64,000 bases of DNA from Oscillospiraceae bacterium (lineage in GTDB: Bacteria; Bacillota; Clostridia; Oscillospirales; Ruminococcaceae). Below are positions 50,343 through 60,595 of this stretch, piece by piece; position 1 is the stretch's first letter, and the number at the start of each line of letters is the position of its first letter. The position numbers were made by a program, and so were the translations under genes. The notes beneath the pieces are model-generated. The model worked only from the letters and a program-made list of their open reading frames with translations, had not been told where the DNA came from and searched no databases. The stretch covers positions 2,418,001 through 2,482,000 of the forward strand of contig CP107210.1 in NCBI GenBank assembly GCA_025757985.1, in the 5' to 3' direction.

Positions 50343-50804
50343 ATGGATTATACGATTTTATGCCCGCGCAAAAATCCCCGTTTGCAAAATTATGATTATA
50401 GAAGAAAAAATTATTATTTTGTGACCGTATGTGCGCATCATAAACAATGTGTGTTTGGCGCGGCAGGAAAACCAAATGTCGTCGGACAAATGGCCGCACA
50501 AGGAATAAAGGATATTTCCAGACATTTTCCCGGTGTGGGTGTGGATGAATATGTGGTAATGCCAAATCATGTTCATATGATATTGGTTTTTCCGCAGAAA
50601 CAATGTAATTTGTCCGCCGTAGTGGGAAGCTACAAGTCGTATGTGTCCAAAATGTTCCATGTGGAACATCCGGGTGTGACATTGTGGCAGCGTTCATTTT
50701 ATGATCATATTATTCGTGATGAAAACGCGTATTGTGAAATTAAAAGATATATTCAGGAAAATCCGTTGAAATGGGATTTGGATGAATATAACCCACACGC
50801 ATAG
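50343..50804 (+). CDS. REP-associated tyrosine transposase (RAYT/Y1 HUH family)
   Basis: 153 residues. HUH motif HVH in VVMPNHVHMIL (H76, H78) and conserved Tyr in KRYIQENPLKW (Y136). Short Y1 proteins of this kind act on single-stranded REP hairpins. The gene is distinctly AT-rich compared with gyrB and gyrA on either side, lacks a clear ribosome site, and is flanked by family R palindromes (50279-50303 and 50806-50900). That arrangement suggests it mobilises or once mobilised these repeats. A parS site (50653-50668) lies inside the gene and encodes MFHVEH. It separates gyrB from gyrA. Confidence 0.9.
   Translation: MDYTILCPRKNPRLQNYDYRRKNYYFVTVCAHHKQCVFGAAGKPNVVGQMAAQGIKDISRHFPGVGVDEYVVMPNHVHMILVFPQKQCNLSAVVGSYKSYVSKMFHVEHPGVTLWQRSFYDHIIRDENAYCEIKRYIQENPLKWDLDEYNPHA
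50653..50668. promoter_or_regulatory. parS: parS site 1 (in RAYT)
   Basis: TGTTCCATGTGGAACA, one base off the 16-bp palindrome TGTTCCACGTGGAACA. Confidence 0.82.
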
Positions 50805-50805
50805 C

Positions 50806-50900
50806 GTAGGGGCCTGGCATGCCCGGCCCGCAGCGTACAAGCAACGATCCGTTTGTGGGCAATAACGCAAAGTTGAGGGCCGGGCATGCCAGGCCCCTAC
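50806..50900. repeat. family R (REP-like) doublet, right of RAYT
   Basis: GTAGGGGCCTGGCATGCCCG start, and CGGGCATGCCAGGCCCCTAC end. The T/A variants in the two arms are exactly complementary, so the whole 95 bp can fold as one hairpin. Confidence 0.9.
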
Positions 50901-50949
50901 GGTGCAGTAAAATTAGTAAGTTCAAGTAAGATTGAGTTAAGGTGATACA

Positions 50950-53529
<2,580 letters not shown>

Positions 53530-53539
53530 ATAAGCAACA

Positions 53540-53572
53540 GGGGAGAGGCCGCGCGTTGGCCTCTCCTTTTTG
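53540..53572 (+). terminator. gyrA terminator
   Basis: GGAGAGGCC (53542-53550) and GGCCTCTCC (53558-53566) with TTTTT after it. Confidence 0.92.
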
Positions 53573-53580
53573 GTGAACAG

Positions 53581-53605
53581 GTAGGGGCCGGGCATGCCCG
53601 GCCCG
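53581..53605. repeat. single family R palindrome
   Basis: GTAGGGGCCGGGCATGCCCG followed by GCCCG, after the gyrA terminator. Confidence 0.75.
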
Positions 53606-53739
53606 CCGCCTTGCGAAAGCTTGCGCTTCCGGGTGGGCTTGCAGGGAAGGCATCACGCCCATGAATTTTCTGCACCTACTGGAAAATATCCCTGTTTCAT
53701 GGTATTCTAAAGTATTCCCATAAAAAAAGGAGCACCCAC

Positions 53740-55128
53740 ATGGAACTGCATACAACCATCTGCGCGCTGGCAACCCCACCGGGCGAGGGCGGCATTGCCA
53801 CGGTCCGCGTTTCCGGCCCGGACGCCTACGCCATCGTCAGTAAAATATTTGCGCCGGTGCGGCAGGGCAAAAGCGTTGCCGATGCCAAAGGCTACACAGC
53901 CATGCTGGGCCACTACCTGCTGCACGGGGTCGAGATGGACGAGTGTGTGGCGCTGTTTTTCCGGGCGCCGCACTCCTACACCGGCGAGGATGTCATCGAG
54001 CTGTCGGTACACGGCGGCACGGCGATGGCAGACGGCCTGCAGGAGGCACTGATCACGGCAGGCTGTCTACCGGCCGGGCCGGGGGAGTTTACCCGCCGCG
54101 CACTGGAAAACGGCCGGATGTCGCTGACGCAGGCCGAGGCCGTAATGGAGGTTATTGCGGCGAACGGCCGACAGGGAGCCGCGCTGGCAAAATCGGCACT
54201 GGACGGGCGGTTGGCAAAGCGCATCGGCAAGATACAGACCGCGCTGCAAACGCTGAACGCCCACCTGACCGCATGGGTCGATTACCCGGAGGAGGATGTG
54301 CCGGAACTGTCCGATGAGGCGTTTGTGCGCACCCTGACCGCGCAGAAAACCGAGCTGGACGCACTGATCAACGGCTACAGTGCCGGTGCGGTGCTGCGCC
54401 ATGGTGTGGACTGCGTGCTGCTGGGCCGCCCCAATGTCGGCAAAAGCACGCTTTTGAACCTGCTGGCCGGCTTTGACCGCGCCATCGTCACGCCGGTGGC
54501 GGGTACGACCCGCGATATTGTCGAGCAGGCCGTCCAGCTGGGCAGCGTGCGGCTGAATCTGTTTGACACCGCCGGTGTGCGCGAGGTCGGCGCGGACGGG
54601 GATGCCATCGAGGCCGAGGGCATCCGCCGCAGCTGGAAAAAGCTGGACGAGGCGGGCCTTGTGCTGGCGGTGTTCGATGCCGCGCAGCCGCTGTCTGATG
54701 ATGATCTGGAACTGGCCCGCAGGTGTCAGGGCCGCCCCGCAATCGCCGTGCTGAACAAGCAGGATCTGGCAGGGGAGCAGGATGTTCCACATGGAACATT
54801 GGAGCCGTATTTTAAAAAGATCGTGCCGATGTGCGCGAAGGAAGCCGTCGGCCTGCAGGCGCTGACCAATGCCGTGGCCGACCTGCTGGGTACGGCACAG
54901 CTGGACCCGGGTGCAGCGCAGCTTTGCAGCGCGCGCCAGCTTTCAGCCGCGACCCGCGCGCGTGATGCGCTGGCCGAAGCCATCCGCGCAAGGCAGGACG
55001 GCTTTGGGCTGGACGCCGCCGCCGTCTGCCTGACGGACGCCTTACAAGCCCTGTATGATTTAACCGGCGAGGATGCGACAGCCGCGACAATCGATGAAGT
55101 GTTTGAAACCTTCTGCGTGGGCAAGTAA
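53740..55128 (+). CDS. mnmE: tRNA-uridine 5-carboxymethylaminomethyl GTPase MnmE
   Basis: 462 residues. N-terminal tetrahydrofolate-binding domain (TTICALATPPGEGGIATVRV with SGEDVIE-type YTGEDVIELSVHGG), a helical domain holding the G domain: GRPNVGKST near 230, DTAGVRE near 277, NKQDL near 343; the end is FCVGK with the catalytic Cys. It modifies U34 of certain tRNAs together with MnmG. AAAAAAAGGAG precedes the ATG. It contains parS site 2. A DUF559 gene and tandem repeats separate it from mnmG. Confidence 0.98.
   Translation: MELHTTICALATPPGEGGIATVRVSGPDAYAIVSKIFAPVRQGKSVADAKGYTAMLGHYLLHGVEMDECVALFFRAPHSYTGEDVIELSVHGGTAMADGLQEALITAGCLPAGPGEFTRRALENGRMSLTQAEAVMEVIAANGRQGAALAKSALDGRLAKRIGKIQTALQTLNAHLTAWVDYPEEDVPELSDEAFVRTLTAQKTELDALINGYSAGAVLRHGVDCVLLGRPNVGKSTLLNLLAGFDRAIVTPVAGTTRDIVEQAVQLGSVRLNLFDTAGVREVGADGDAIEAEGIRRSWKKLDEAGLVLAVFDAAQPLSDDDLELARRCQGRPAIAVLNKQDLAGEQDVPHGTLEPYFKKIVPMCAKEAVGLQALTNAVADLLGTAQLDPGAAQLCSARQLSAATRARDALAEAIRARQDGFGLDAAAVCLTDALQALYDLTGEDATAATIDEVFETFCVGK
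54783..54798. promoter_or_regulatory. parS: parS site 2 (in mnmE)
   Basis: TGTTCCACATGGAACA, one base off the perfect palindrome; read in mnmE as VPHGT. Confidence 0.85.
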
Positions 55129-55140
55129 GTAAATAACAAG

Positions 55141-55434
55141 GAGCCTTCCCCCTGCGGGGGAAGGTGGCCGCAGGCCGGATGAGGGGCGAGTTTCCGGCGG
55201 CAACTCGGTAAAGTGGCAATAGAGTCAAGATGCCCCTCATCAGCCGCCTGCGGGCGGCAGCTTCTCCCGAAGGGAGAAGCCTTTTGGGGAGAGCCTTCCC
55301 CCTGCGGGGGAAGGTGGCCGCAGGCCGGATGAGGGGCGAGTCTCCGGCGGCAACTCGGTAAAGTGGCAATAGAGTCAAGCCGCCCCTCATCAGCCGCCTG
55401 CGGGCGGCAGCTTCTCCCGGGGGGAGAAGCCTTT
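55141..55434. repeat. tandem pair of family A repeats
   Basis: Two nearly identical copies with an exact 150-bp period (start GAGCCTTCCCCCTGCGGGGG at 55141 and 55291), each with GGATGAGGGGCGAGT and GCCCCTCATCAGCCGCC. The few differences include GATG/GCCG before the inner arm and the end hairpin loop. They fill the mnmE-DUF559 gap. Confidence 0.93.
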
Positions 55435-55452
55435 AGAAAGTGGAGGCAAACT

Positions 55453-55803
55453 ATGAAAGGCATCAAAACCATAAATCCGTTACGCAAAAATGCCCGAACC
55501 CTCCGCAAAGAAATGACCCGGCAGGAACGGCATCTTTGGTATGACTTTCTAAAAAATCTCCCGCAAACGGTCCACCGTCAAAAAATGATTGGCAATTTTA
55601 TAGTTGATTTTTATATTCCATCGTGTAAACTGGTAATAGAGCTGGATGGCGCACAGCATACCGAACCGCAGGCTGCCGAGTATGACGCACATCGCACGGC
55701 GTATCTGCAAAGCATTGGCTGCCGCGTGCTGCGCTATGGCAACAATGAACTGGATACAAATTTCGCAGGAGTCTGCGAGGATATTCTGCAAAAGATAGGG
55801 TAA
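55453..55803 (+). CDS. DUF559 family (Vsr-like) nuclease-fold protein
   Basis: 116 residues. The family markers are LRKEMTRQERHLWYDFLKN at about 17-35, FIVDFYIPSCKLVIELDGAQH at about 49-69 and RTAYLQSIGCRVLRYGNNEL. The D-x-E.D.Q/H series fits a PD-(D/E)XK nuclease core as in very-short-patch repair endonucleases. No activity is established for most members. The sequence is AT-rich compared with mnmE and mnmG, suggesting later arrival. GTGGAGG precedes the ATG at 55453, 12 bp before mnmG. Confidence 0.9.
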   Translation: MKGIKTINPLRKNARTLRKEMTRQERHLWYDFLKNLPQTVHRQKMIGNFIVDFYIPSCKLVIELDGAQHTEPQAAEYDAHRTAYLQSIGCRVLRYGNNELDTNFAGVCEDILQKIG

Positions 55804-55815
55804 GAAGGAAAGTAT

Positions 55816-57684
55816 ATGGATAAACTCGGAACCTACGATGTCATCGTGATCGGCGCGGGGCATGCGGGAATAGAGGCTGCCCACGCGGCGGCACGGCTGG
55901 GGGCCAGGACGGCGGTGTTCACGCTGTCGCTGGATTTCATCGGCAATATGCCCTGCAACCCGTCCATCGGCGGCACGGCCAAGGGGCATCTTGTGCGCGA
56001 GGTCGATGCACTGGGCGGCCTGATGGGCCTTGCCGCCGATGCGACCTACCTGCAGAGCCGGATGCTCAACCGCGGCAAAGGCCCGGCCGTACACAGCCTG
56101 CGGGTGCAGACCGACCGCAAACGCTACCATATCTGGATGAAGCACGCACTGGAAAAGACCCCCAACCTTGCTATCCATCAGGGCGAGATCGTCGGCGTGG
56201 ACGTGCAGGACGGCAAGGTCTGCGGCGTGTTCACGAACCTGCATGCCTACTATGCCTGCAGGGCGGTCGTGGTTGCGACCGGCACCAATTTGGGCGGCCG
56301 CATTTTTGTGGGCGATGCCCACTATGACAGCGGCCCCGACGGCACCCATGCCGCTACGGCGCTGACCTGCGACCTGATCACGCACGGATTTACGCTGCGC
56401 CGGTTCAAGACCGGCACACCGGCCCGCGTCCACCGCCGCAGCATCGACTTTGACAAGCTTGAGTGCCAGCCCGGCGACCCGGACAGCGAGCTGCAGCCGT
56501 TCAGCTTTATGACCCGCGTGCCGATGCACAACAAGGTCAACTGCTATATTGCCTATACCAACCCCGAGACCCACAAGGTCATTCTCGACAACCTGTACCG
56601 CTCGCCGCTCTACGGCGGGGATATTCAGGGCGTCGGCCCGCGCTACTGCCCGTCCATCGAGGATAAGGTCGTCCGCTTTAAAGAAAAGGAGCGCCACCCC
56701 GTCTTTGTCGAGCCCTGCGGCGAGGACACCGAGGAAATGTACCTGCAGGGGCTTTCGTCCAGCCTGCCGGAGGCTGTGCAGAACGAGATGTACCGCACGA
56801 TACGCGGCTTTGAGCATCTTGAAATCATGCGCCCGGCCTACGCCATCGAGTACGACTGCGTGGACCCCACCACGCTGAAGCCCACGCTGGAAAGCAAGGT
56901 CGTGGGCGGCATCTACGGTGCCGGGCAGTTCAACGGCACCTCCGGCTACGAGGAGGCCGCTGCGCAGGGCCTGCTGGCCGGTTTGAACGCCGCCCGCCAT
57001 GCGCTTGGCAAAGAAGAGCTGGTGCTGGCGCGGCATACAAGCTACCTCGGCACACTGGTCGATGACCTTGTGACGAAGGGTGTGCTGGACCCCTACCGCA
57101 TGATGACGAGCCGCAGCGAGTACCGCCTGAGCCTGCGGCAGGACAACGCCGATGAACGGCTGACCCCCATCGGCCGGGAATACGGGCTGGTTGATGATGC
57201 GCGGTGGGCGGTGTTCTGCCGTGACCGCGAGGTCAAGCAGGCCGAGCTGAAGCGGCTGGAGACAACCAGCATTAAGCTGGCCGACCTGCGCGCCGCTGCC
57301 CCCGAGGGCGCCGAGCTGGGCGAGATCGGCGGCACGGCGATGGAGTTGATGCGCCGCCCCTACATCAATTATGATTTGGTCTCAAAGGTCATCGGCCGCG
57401 GCGAGGGCGTGACCCCCGCCATGGCGCAGCGCATAGAGACGGAGATCCGCTACGCCGGGTACATCGCGCGGGAGGAGCGCATCATCCGCGACATCCAGCG
57501 CCATGAGAGTGTGGTTATCCCGGAGGATTTCGACTATGCGCCGATCGAGACGATGACGCTGGAATCCCGTGAAAAGCTGGCGAAGATCAGGCCAAGGACA
57601 TTGGCCCAGGCCGGGCGGATACCCGGTGTATCGCCGAGCGACTTGGCGCAGCTGAGTATTGTGCTGTTGAAGCAAAATAAGTGA
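55816..57684 (+). CDS. mnmG: tRNA-uridine 5-carboxymethylaminomethyl modification enzyme MnmG
   Basis: 622 residues. FAD-binding motif DVIVIGAGHAGIEAAHAAAR at about 8-27, NPSIGGTAKGHLVREVDALG, LRRFKTGTPARVHRRSID near 196, and the FAD-domain end ASEGYEEA-like GTSGYEEAAAQGLLAGLNAA. The C-terminal helical region binds MnmE. It uses FAD, NADH and folate to modify wobble U34 with MnmE. It has AAGAAGGAAAG before the ATG. Confidence 0.98.
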   Translation: MDKLGTYDVIVIGAGHAGIEAAHAAARLGARTAVFTLSLDFIGNMPCNPSIGGTAKGHLVREVDALGGLMGLAADATYLQSRMLNRGKGPAVHSLRVQTDRKRYHIWMKHALEKTPNLAIHQGEIVGVDVQDGKVCGVFTNLHAYYACRAVVVATGTNLGGRIFVGDAHYDSGPDGTHAATALTCDLITHGFTLRRFKTGTPARVHRRSIDFDKLECQPGDPDSELQPFSFMTRVPMHNKVNCYIAYTNPETHKVILDNLYRSPLYGGDIQGVGPRYCPSIEDKVVRFKEKERHPVFVEPCGEDTEEMYLQGLSSSLPEAVQNEMYRTIRGFEHLEIMRPAYAIEYDCVDPTTLKPTLESKVVGGIYGAGQFNGTSGYEEAAAQGLLAGLNAARHALGKEELVLARHTSYLGTLVDDLVTKGVLDPYRMMTSRSEYRLSLRQDNADERLTPIGREYGLVDDARWAVFCRDREVKQAELKRLETTSIKLADLRAAAPEGAELGEIGGTAMELMRRPYINYDLVSKVIGRGEGVTPAMAQRIETEIRYAGYIAREERIIRDIQRHESVVIPEDFDYAPIETMTLESREKLAKIRPRTLAQAGRIPGVSPSDLAQLSIVLLKQNK

Positions 57685-57692
57685 ACCACCCT

Positions 57693-57787
57693 GTAGGGGC
57701 CGGGCATGCCCGGCCCGCGGCGTAAAATGTATTGCCCCAAAAGGGTAGAAACGACAAGGTTGAGGGCCGGGCATGCCCGGCCCCTAC
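57693..57787. repeat. family R (REP-like) doublet
   Basis: GTAGGGGCCGGGCATGCCCG start and CGGGCATGCCCGGCCCCTAC end, between mnmG and rsmG; arms are exact complements. Confidence 0.88.
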
Positions 57788-57812
57788 AAAGCAGTGATAA
57801 GGAAAAAAGCAG

Positions 57813-58517
57813 ATGATAGATAAAGCAAGATTAGCAACCAAATGTTCCACATGGAACATTGAATTGACCGGTACCCAGCTGGACCTGCTGGACAAATACG
57901 CCGAGCTGCTCGTCAGCTATAACGAAAAGGTCAACCTTACCGCCATCACCAGCCCTGAGGGCATCGAGGACCGCCACTTTGCGGACAGTCTGCTGTTTGC
58001 AGCCCAGCCTGAGGTGCAGGGCAAACTGGTGGATGTCGGCACCGGCGCGGGCTTTCCCGGCATCGTGGCCAAGATCTACAAGCCCGATTTGCAGCTGACC
58101 CTGATGGAGCCGACCGGCAAGCGGGTGGACTTTTTGAAATACGCCTGTGCCGAGCTGGGGCTGACCGGCGTTGAATTTGCCAAGGAGCGCGCCGAGGAGG
58201 CTGCCCGCAAAATCTGGCGCGAGCAGTTTGATGTCGCATCCGCCCGCGCGGTGGCGGCGCTGCCGGTCCTGAGCGAGTACTGCCTGCCGCTTGTAAAGGT
58301 CGGCGGCAGCTTCATCGCCATGAAGGGCCCAGAGGCAGACGCCGAGGCGAAGGCCGCCGCCAATGCGCTGAAAAAGCTGGGCGGTCAGTACGAGGAAACG
58401 CGCCAGTTCACCCTGCCGGACGGCAGCGCACGCGGGCTGGTATTCTGCAGAAAAATATCGCAGACTCCGACCGTTTACCCCCGAAACGGCGGAAAAATCG
58501 CAAAAAAACCGCTGTAA
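57813..58517 (+). CDS. rsmG: 16S rRNA (guanine527-N7)-methyltransferase RsmG
   Basis: 234 residues. SAM-binding motif VDVGTGAGFPGIVAKI near residue 72, catalytic-region motifs VNLTAITSPEGIEDRHFADS, and AVAALPVLSEYCLPLVKVGG near 150. It methylates G527 of 16S rRNA; loss gives low-level streptomycin resistance. The start region KCSTWNIELT contains parS site 3 (57843-57858). Conserved neighbour of noc. Confidence 0.97.
   Translation: MIDKARLATKCSTWNIELTGTQLDLLDKYAELLVSYNEKVNLTAITSPEGIEDRHFADSLLFAAQPEVQGKLVDVGTGAGFPGIVAKIYKPDLQLTLMEPTGKRVDFLKYACAELGLTGVEFAKERAEEAARKIWREQFDVASARAVAALPVLSEYCLPLVKVGGSFIAMKGPEADAEAKAAANALKKLGGQYEETRQFTLPDGSARGLVFCRKISQTPTVYPRNGGKIAKKPL
57843..57858. promoter_or_regulatory. 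parS: parS site 3 (in rsmG)
   Basis: TGTTCCACATGGAACA, identical to site 2, near the rsmG 5' end. Confidence 0.87.
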
Positions 58518-58575
58518 CAGCGCGAAAAACAGAATAACCGGGCGAACGATTTTTCTTTTCCGGGCGTATAAAATA

Positions 58576-58611
58576 TGCTATGCTTTTTGTAGAAAAAGCA
58601 TAGCTATTTTT
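58576..58611 (+). terminator. terminator between rsmG and noc
   Basis: A 12-bp perfect stem GCTATGCTTTTT/AAAAAGCATAGC (58577-58588/58593-58604) with TATTTTTG after it. Confidence 0.8.
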
Positions 58612-58663
58612 GTGGGCCGCCTTTGCGGCAGGCACGCAGTAAACCCAAGGGGAGGAAACGAAA

Positions 58664-59530
58664 TTGCCGAAGAATGATATCCAAAAGCAGGGGCGCATCC
58701 TGATGCTGCCTGTGGATTGCATTGAGCCGTCACCCTATCAGGCGCGCACCGCCTTTGATGAGCCGGAAATCGCTGCGCTGGCGGTCAGCATCTTGCAGAA
58801 CGGGCTGCTGCAGCCCATCAGCGTGCGGCGGGTCGGCATCCGCAAATATCAGCTTGTGGCAGGGGAGCGCCGGCTGCGTGCCTGCCGGCTGGCCAAGCTG
58901 GAAAAGGTCCCCGCTATCCTTGCCGACTATGACGACAGCGAATCCGCCGCGCTGGGACTTCTCGAAAATCTGCAGCGCAGCCAGTTGGATCCGTTTGACA
59001 CGGCGCGCGGCATCAAGGAGGTCATCCGGCTGTGGGGCTGCACCCAGGCCGAGGCTGCCCGCCGTCTGGGTCTGAGCCAGCCCGCGCTGGCCAACAAGCT
59101 GCGCCTTTTGACCCTGACAGCCGAGCAGCAACAGCTTTGCACGGCCAACCACTTGAGCGAGCGCCATGCCCGCGCCGCGCTGCGCCTGCCGGAGAGCCGC
59201 CGCACCCCGGCGCTGGAGAAGATGGCCCGCGACAAGATGAGCGTGCGGCAGGCCGACAGGCTGGTGGACCAGATGCTGGCGGCCCCGGGCAGCCCCAGCC
59301 CCTGCCGCCGCACGATCCCGATGGTGCGGGATGTGCGATTTTTCGTGAACACGCTGCAGCACGCAGTCGATCTGATGACCCAAAAGGGGATAGCTGCCAC
59401 CACGCACTGTGACAAGCATGACGGATGCCTTGAGTACATAGTGCGCATCCCCGTGAGCAGTGACGGGACGGCAGGCAAGCAGGACAACGACCCCAAGAAG
59501 GAGGACAGCGAGTTTGCGGTGAAGCTGTGA
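58664..59530 (+). CDS. noc: Noc-type ParB-family nucleoid occlusion protein
   Basis: 288 residues from a TTG start after GGGGAGGAAACGAAA. ParB-N domain: ILMLPVDCIEPSPYQARTAF, LVAGERRLRACRLAKLEKVP, and the box with ENLQRSQLDPFDTARG; HTH: CTQAEAARRLGLSQPALANK near residue 127. The position between rsmG and parA matches Noc, a paralog of ParB that binds its own site and membrane to prevent division over the nucleoid. Noc and ParB are closely related, so the name rests mainly on position. No clear ATTTCCCGGGAAAT site was seen in the window. Confidence 0.88.
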   Translation: MPKNDIQKQGRILMLPVDCIEPSPYQARTAFDEPEIAALAVSILQNGLLQPISVRRVGIRKYQLVAGERRLRACRLAKLEKVPAILADYDDSESAALGLLENLQRSQLDPFDTARGIKEVIRLWGCTQAEAARRLGLSQPALANKLRLLTLTAEQQQLCTANHLSERHARAALRLPESRRTPALEKMARDKMSVRQADRLVDQMLAAPGSPSPCRRTIPMVRDVRFFVNTLQHAVDLMTQKGIAATTHCDKHDGCLEYIVRIPVSSDGTAGKQDNDPKKEDSEFAVKL

Positions 59531-59536
59531 GAAAGA

Positions 59537-59680
59537 AAAGCCTTCCCCCTTAGGGGGAAGGTGGCCAAAGGCCGGATGAGGGGCGCGTAAGGGTGTCGCC
59601 CGGTAAAGAGGGCAGTAGAGCCAAGGCCGCCCCTCATCAGTCTGCTTCGCAGACAGCTTCTCCCAAGGGAGAAGCCTTTA
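59537..59680. repeat. family A intergenic repeat
   Basis: AAGCCTTCCCCCTTAGGGGG start, CGGATGAGGGGCG / GCCCCTCATCAG pair, TTCTCCCAAGGGAGAAGCC end. Directly upstream of parS site 4. Confidence 0.87.
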
Positions 59681-59722
59681 CCCCGGTAAATGTTCCACGT
59701 GGAACATTTACCGGGGCTTTTT
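59681..59722 (+). terminator. parS: 36-bp perfect palindrome: terminator carrying parS site 4
   Basis: Bases 59681-59716 are a perfect palindrome with arms CCCCGGTAAATGTTCCAC and their complement. Its centre (59691-59706) is the perfect parS TGTTCCACGTGGAACA. CTTTTTTCTG follows, so the transcript forms an intrinsic terminator after noc and before parA. Confidence 0.9.
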
Positions 59723-59818
59723 TCTGTTTAACCCCTTTTTTAACCCTGATCTTTGTGCTATAATAGATATAAGCGGCCTCTGCCGCTGAAAATTGCAAGA
59801 AAACAGGGGAGGTACGGC

Positions 59819-60583
59819 GTGGCAAAAGTCATCGCAATAGCAAACCAGAAGGGCGGCGTTGGCAAGACCACGACCGCCGTCAACCTGAGCGCCTGTGTGG
59901 CGGCGCTGGGCAAAAAGGTCCTGATCGTGGATCTGGACCCGCAGGGAAACACGACATCCGCCTACGGCATCGCAAAAAACAAGGTCGAGGCCGACACCTA
60001 CACCTGCCTGATCGACGATGATGATGTCCGCGAGGCCATCATCAAGAGCGAGTACAACGCAGATGTGCTGCCCTCCAACACGCAGCTGGCGGGCGCACCC
60101 ATTGAGCTGGTCTCGGTGCCCCGGCGTGAGATGCGCCTGCGCACGGTGCTGGCGCCGGTCGTGCCGCTGTATGACTACATCTTCATCGACTGCGCACCGT
60201 CGCTCGACCTGCTGACCGTCAATGCGCTCTGTGCAGCGGACACCGTTGTGATCCCGATGCAGTGTGAATTTTTCGCGCTGGAGGGCCTGAGCGAACTGAT
60301 GGGCACCCTTAAAACCGTGCGCCAGAAGTACAACCGCCACCTCGACATCGAGGGCGTGCTGTTCACGATGTATTCCGGGCGGCTGAACCTGACGATGCAG
60401 GTCGTGGCGCAGGTGAAAAAGTACTTTGGCGACAAGGTGTACCGGGCTGTCATTCCCCGCACCGTGCGGCTGAGCGAGGCACCCAGCTTCGGCATGCCGA
60501 TCAACTTCTATGAGCCGAACGGCAAGGGCTGCGAGGCTTATATGGAGCTGGCGCGGGAATTTTTAGCAAACAATGAGCGATAA
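59819..60583 (+). CDS. parA: ParA/Soj chromosome-partitioning ATPase
   Basis: 254 residues from GTG at 59819 with GGGGAGG upstream. Deviant Walker A QKGGVGKTTTAVN near 10-22, Walker A' DLDPQGN, Walker B YDYIFIDCAPSLDLLT near 118. It binds DNA non-specifically and is released by ParB at parS; in Firmicutes it also tunes DnaA. No N-terminal extension, as in Soj. parB follows 12 bp downstream. Confidence 0.96.
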   Translation: MAKVIAIANQKGGVGKTTTAVNLSACVAALGKKVLIVDLDPQGNTTSAYGIAKNKVEADTYTCLIDDDDVREAIIKSEYNADVLPSNTQLAGAPIELVSVPRREMRLRTVLAPVVPLYDYIFIDCAPSLDLLTVNALCAADTVVIPMQCEFFALEGLSELMGTLKTVRQKYNRHLDIEGVLFTMYSGRLNLTMQVVAQVKKYFGDKVYRAVIPRTVRLSEAPSFGMPINFYEPNGKGCEAYMELAREFLANNER

Positions 60584-60595
60584 GGAGGGACGCCG

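Noticed and set aside
55141..55434. Tandem repeats considered as a CRISPR array
   Set aside because: Only two units of 150 bp, no short conserved repeat with unique spacers, and the unit is a dispersed family A element; no cas genes are present.
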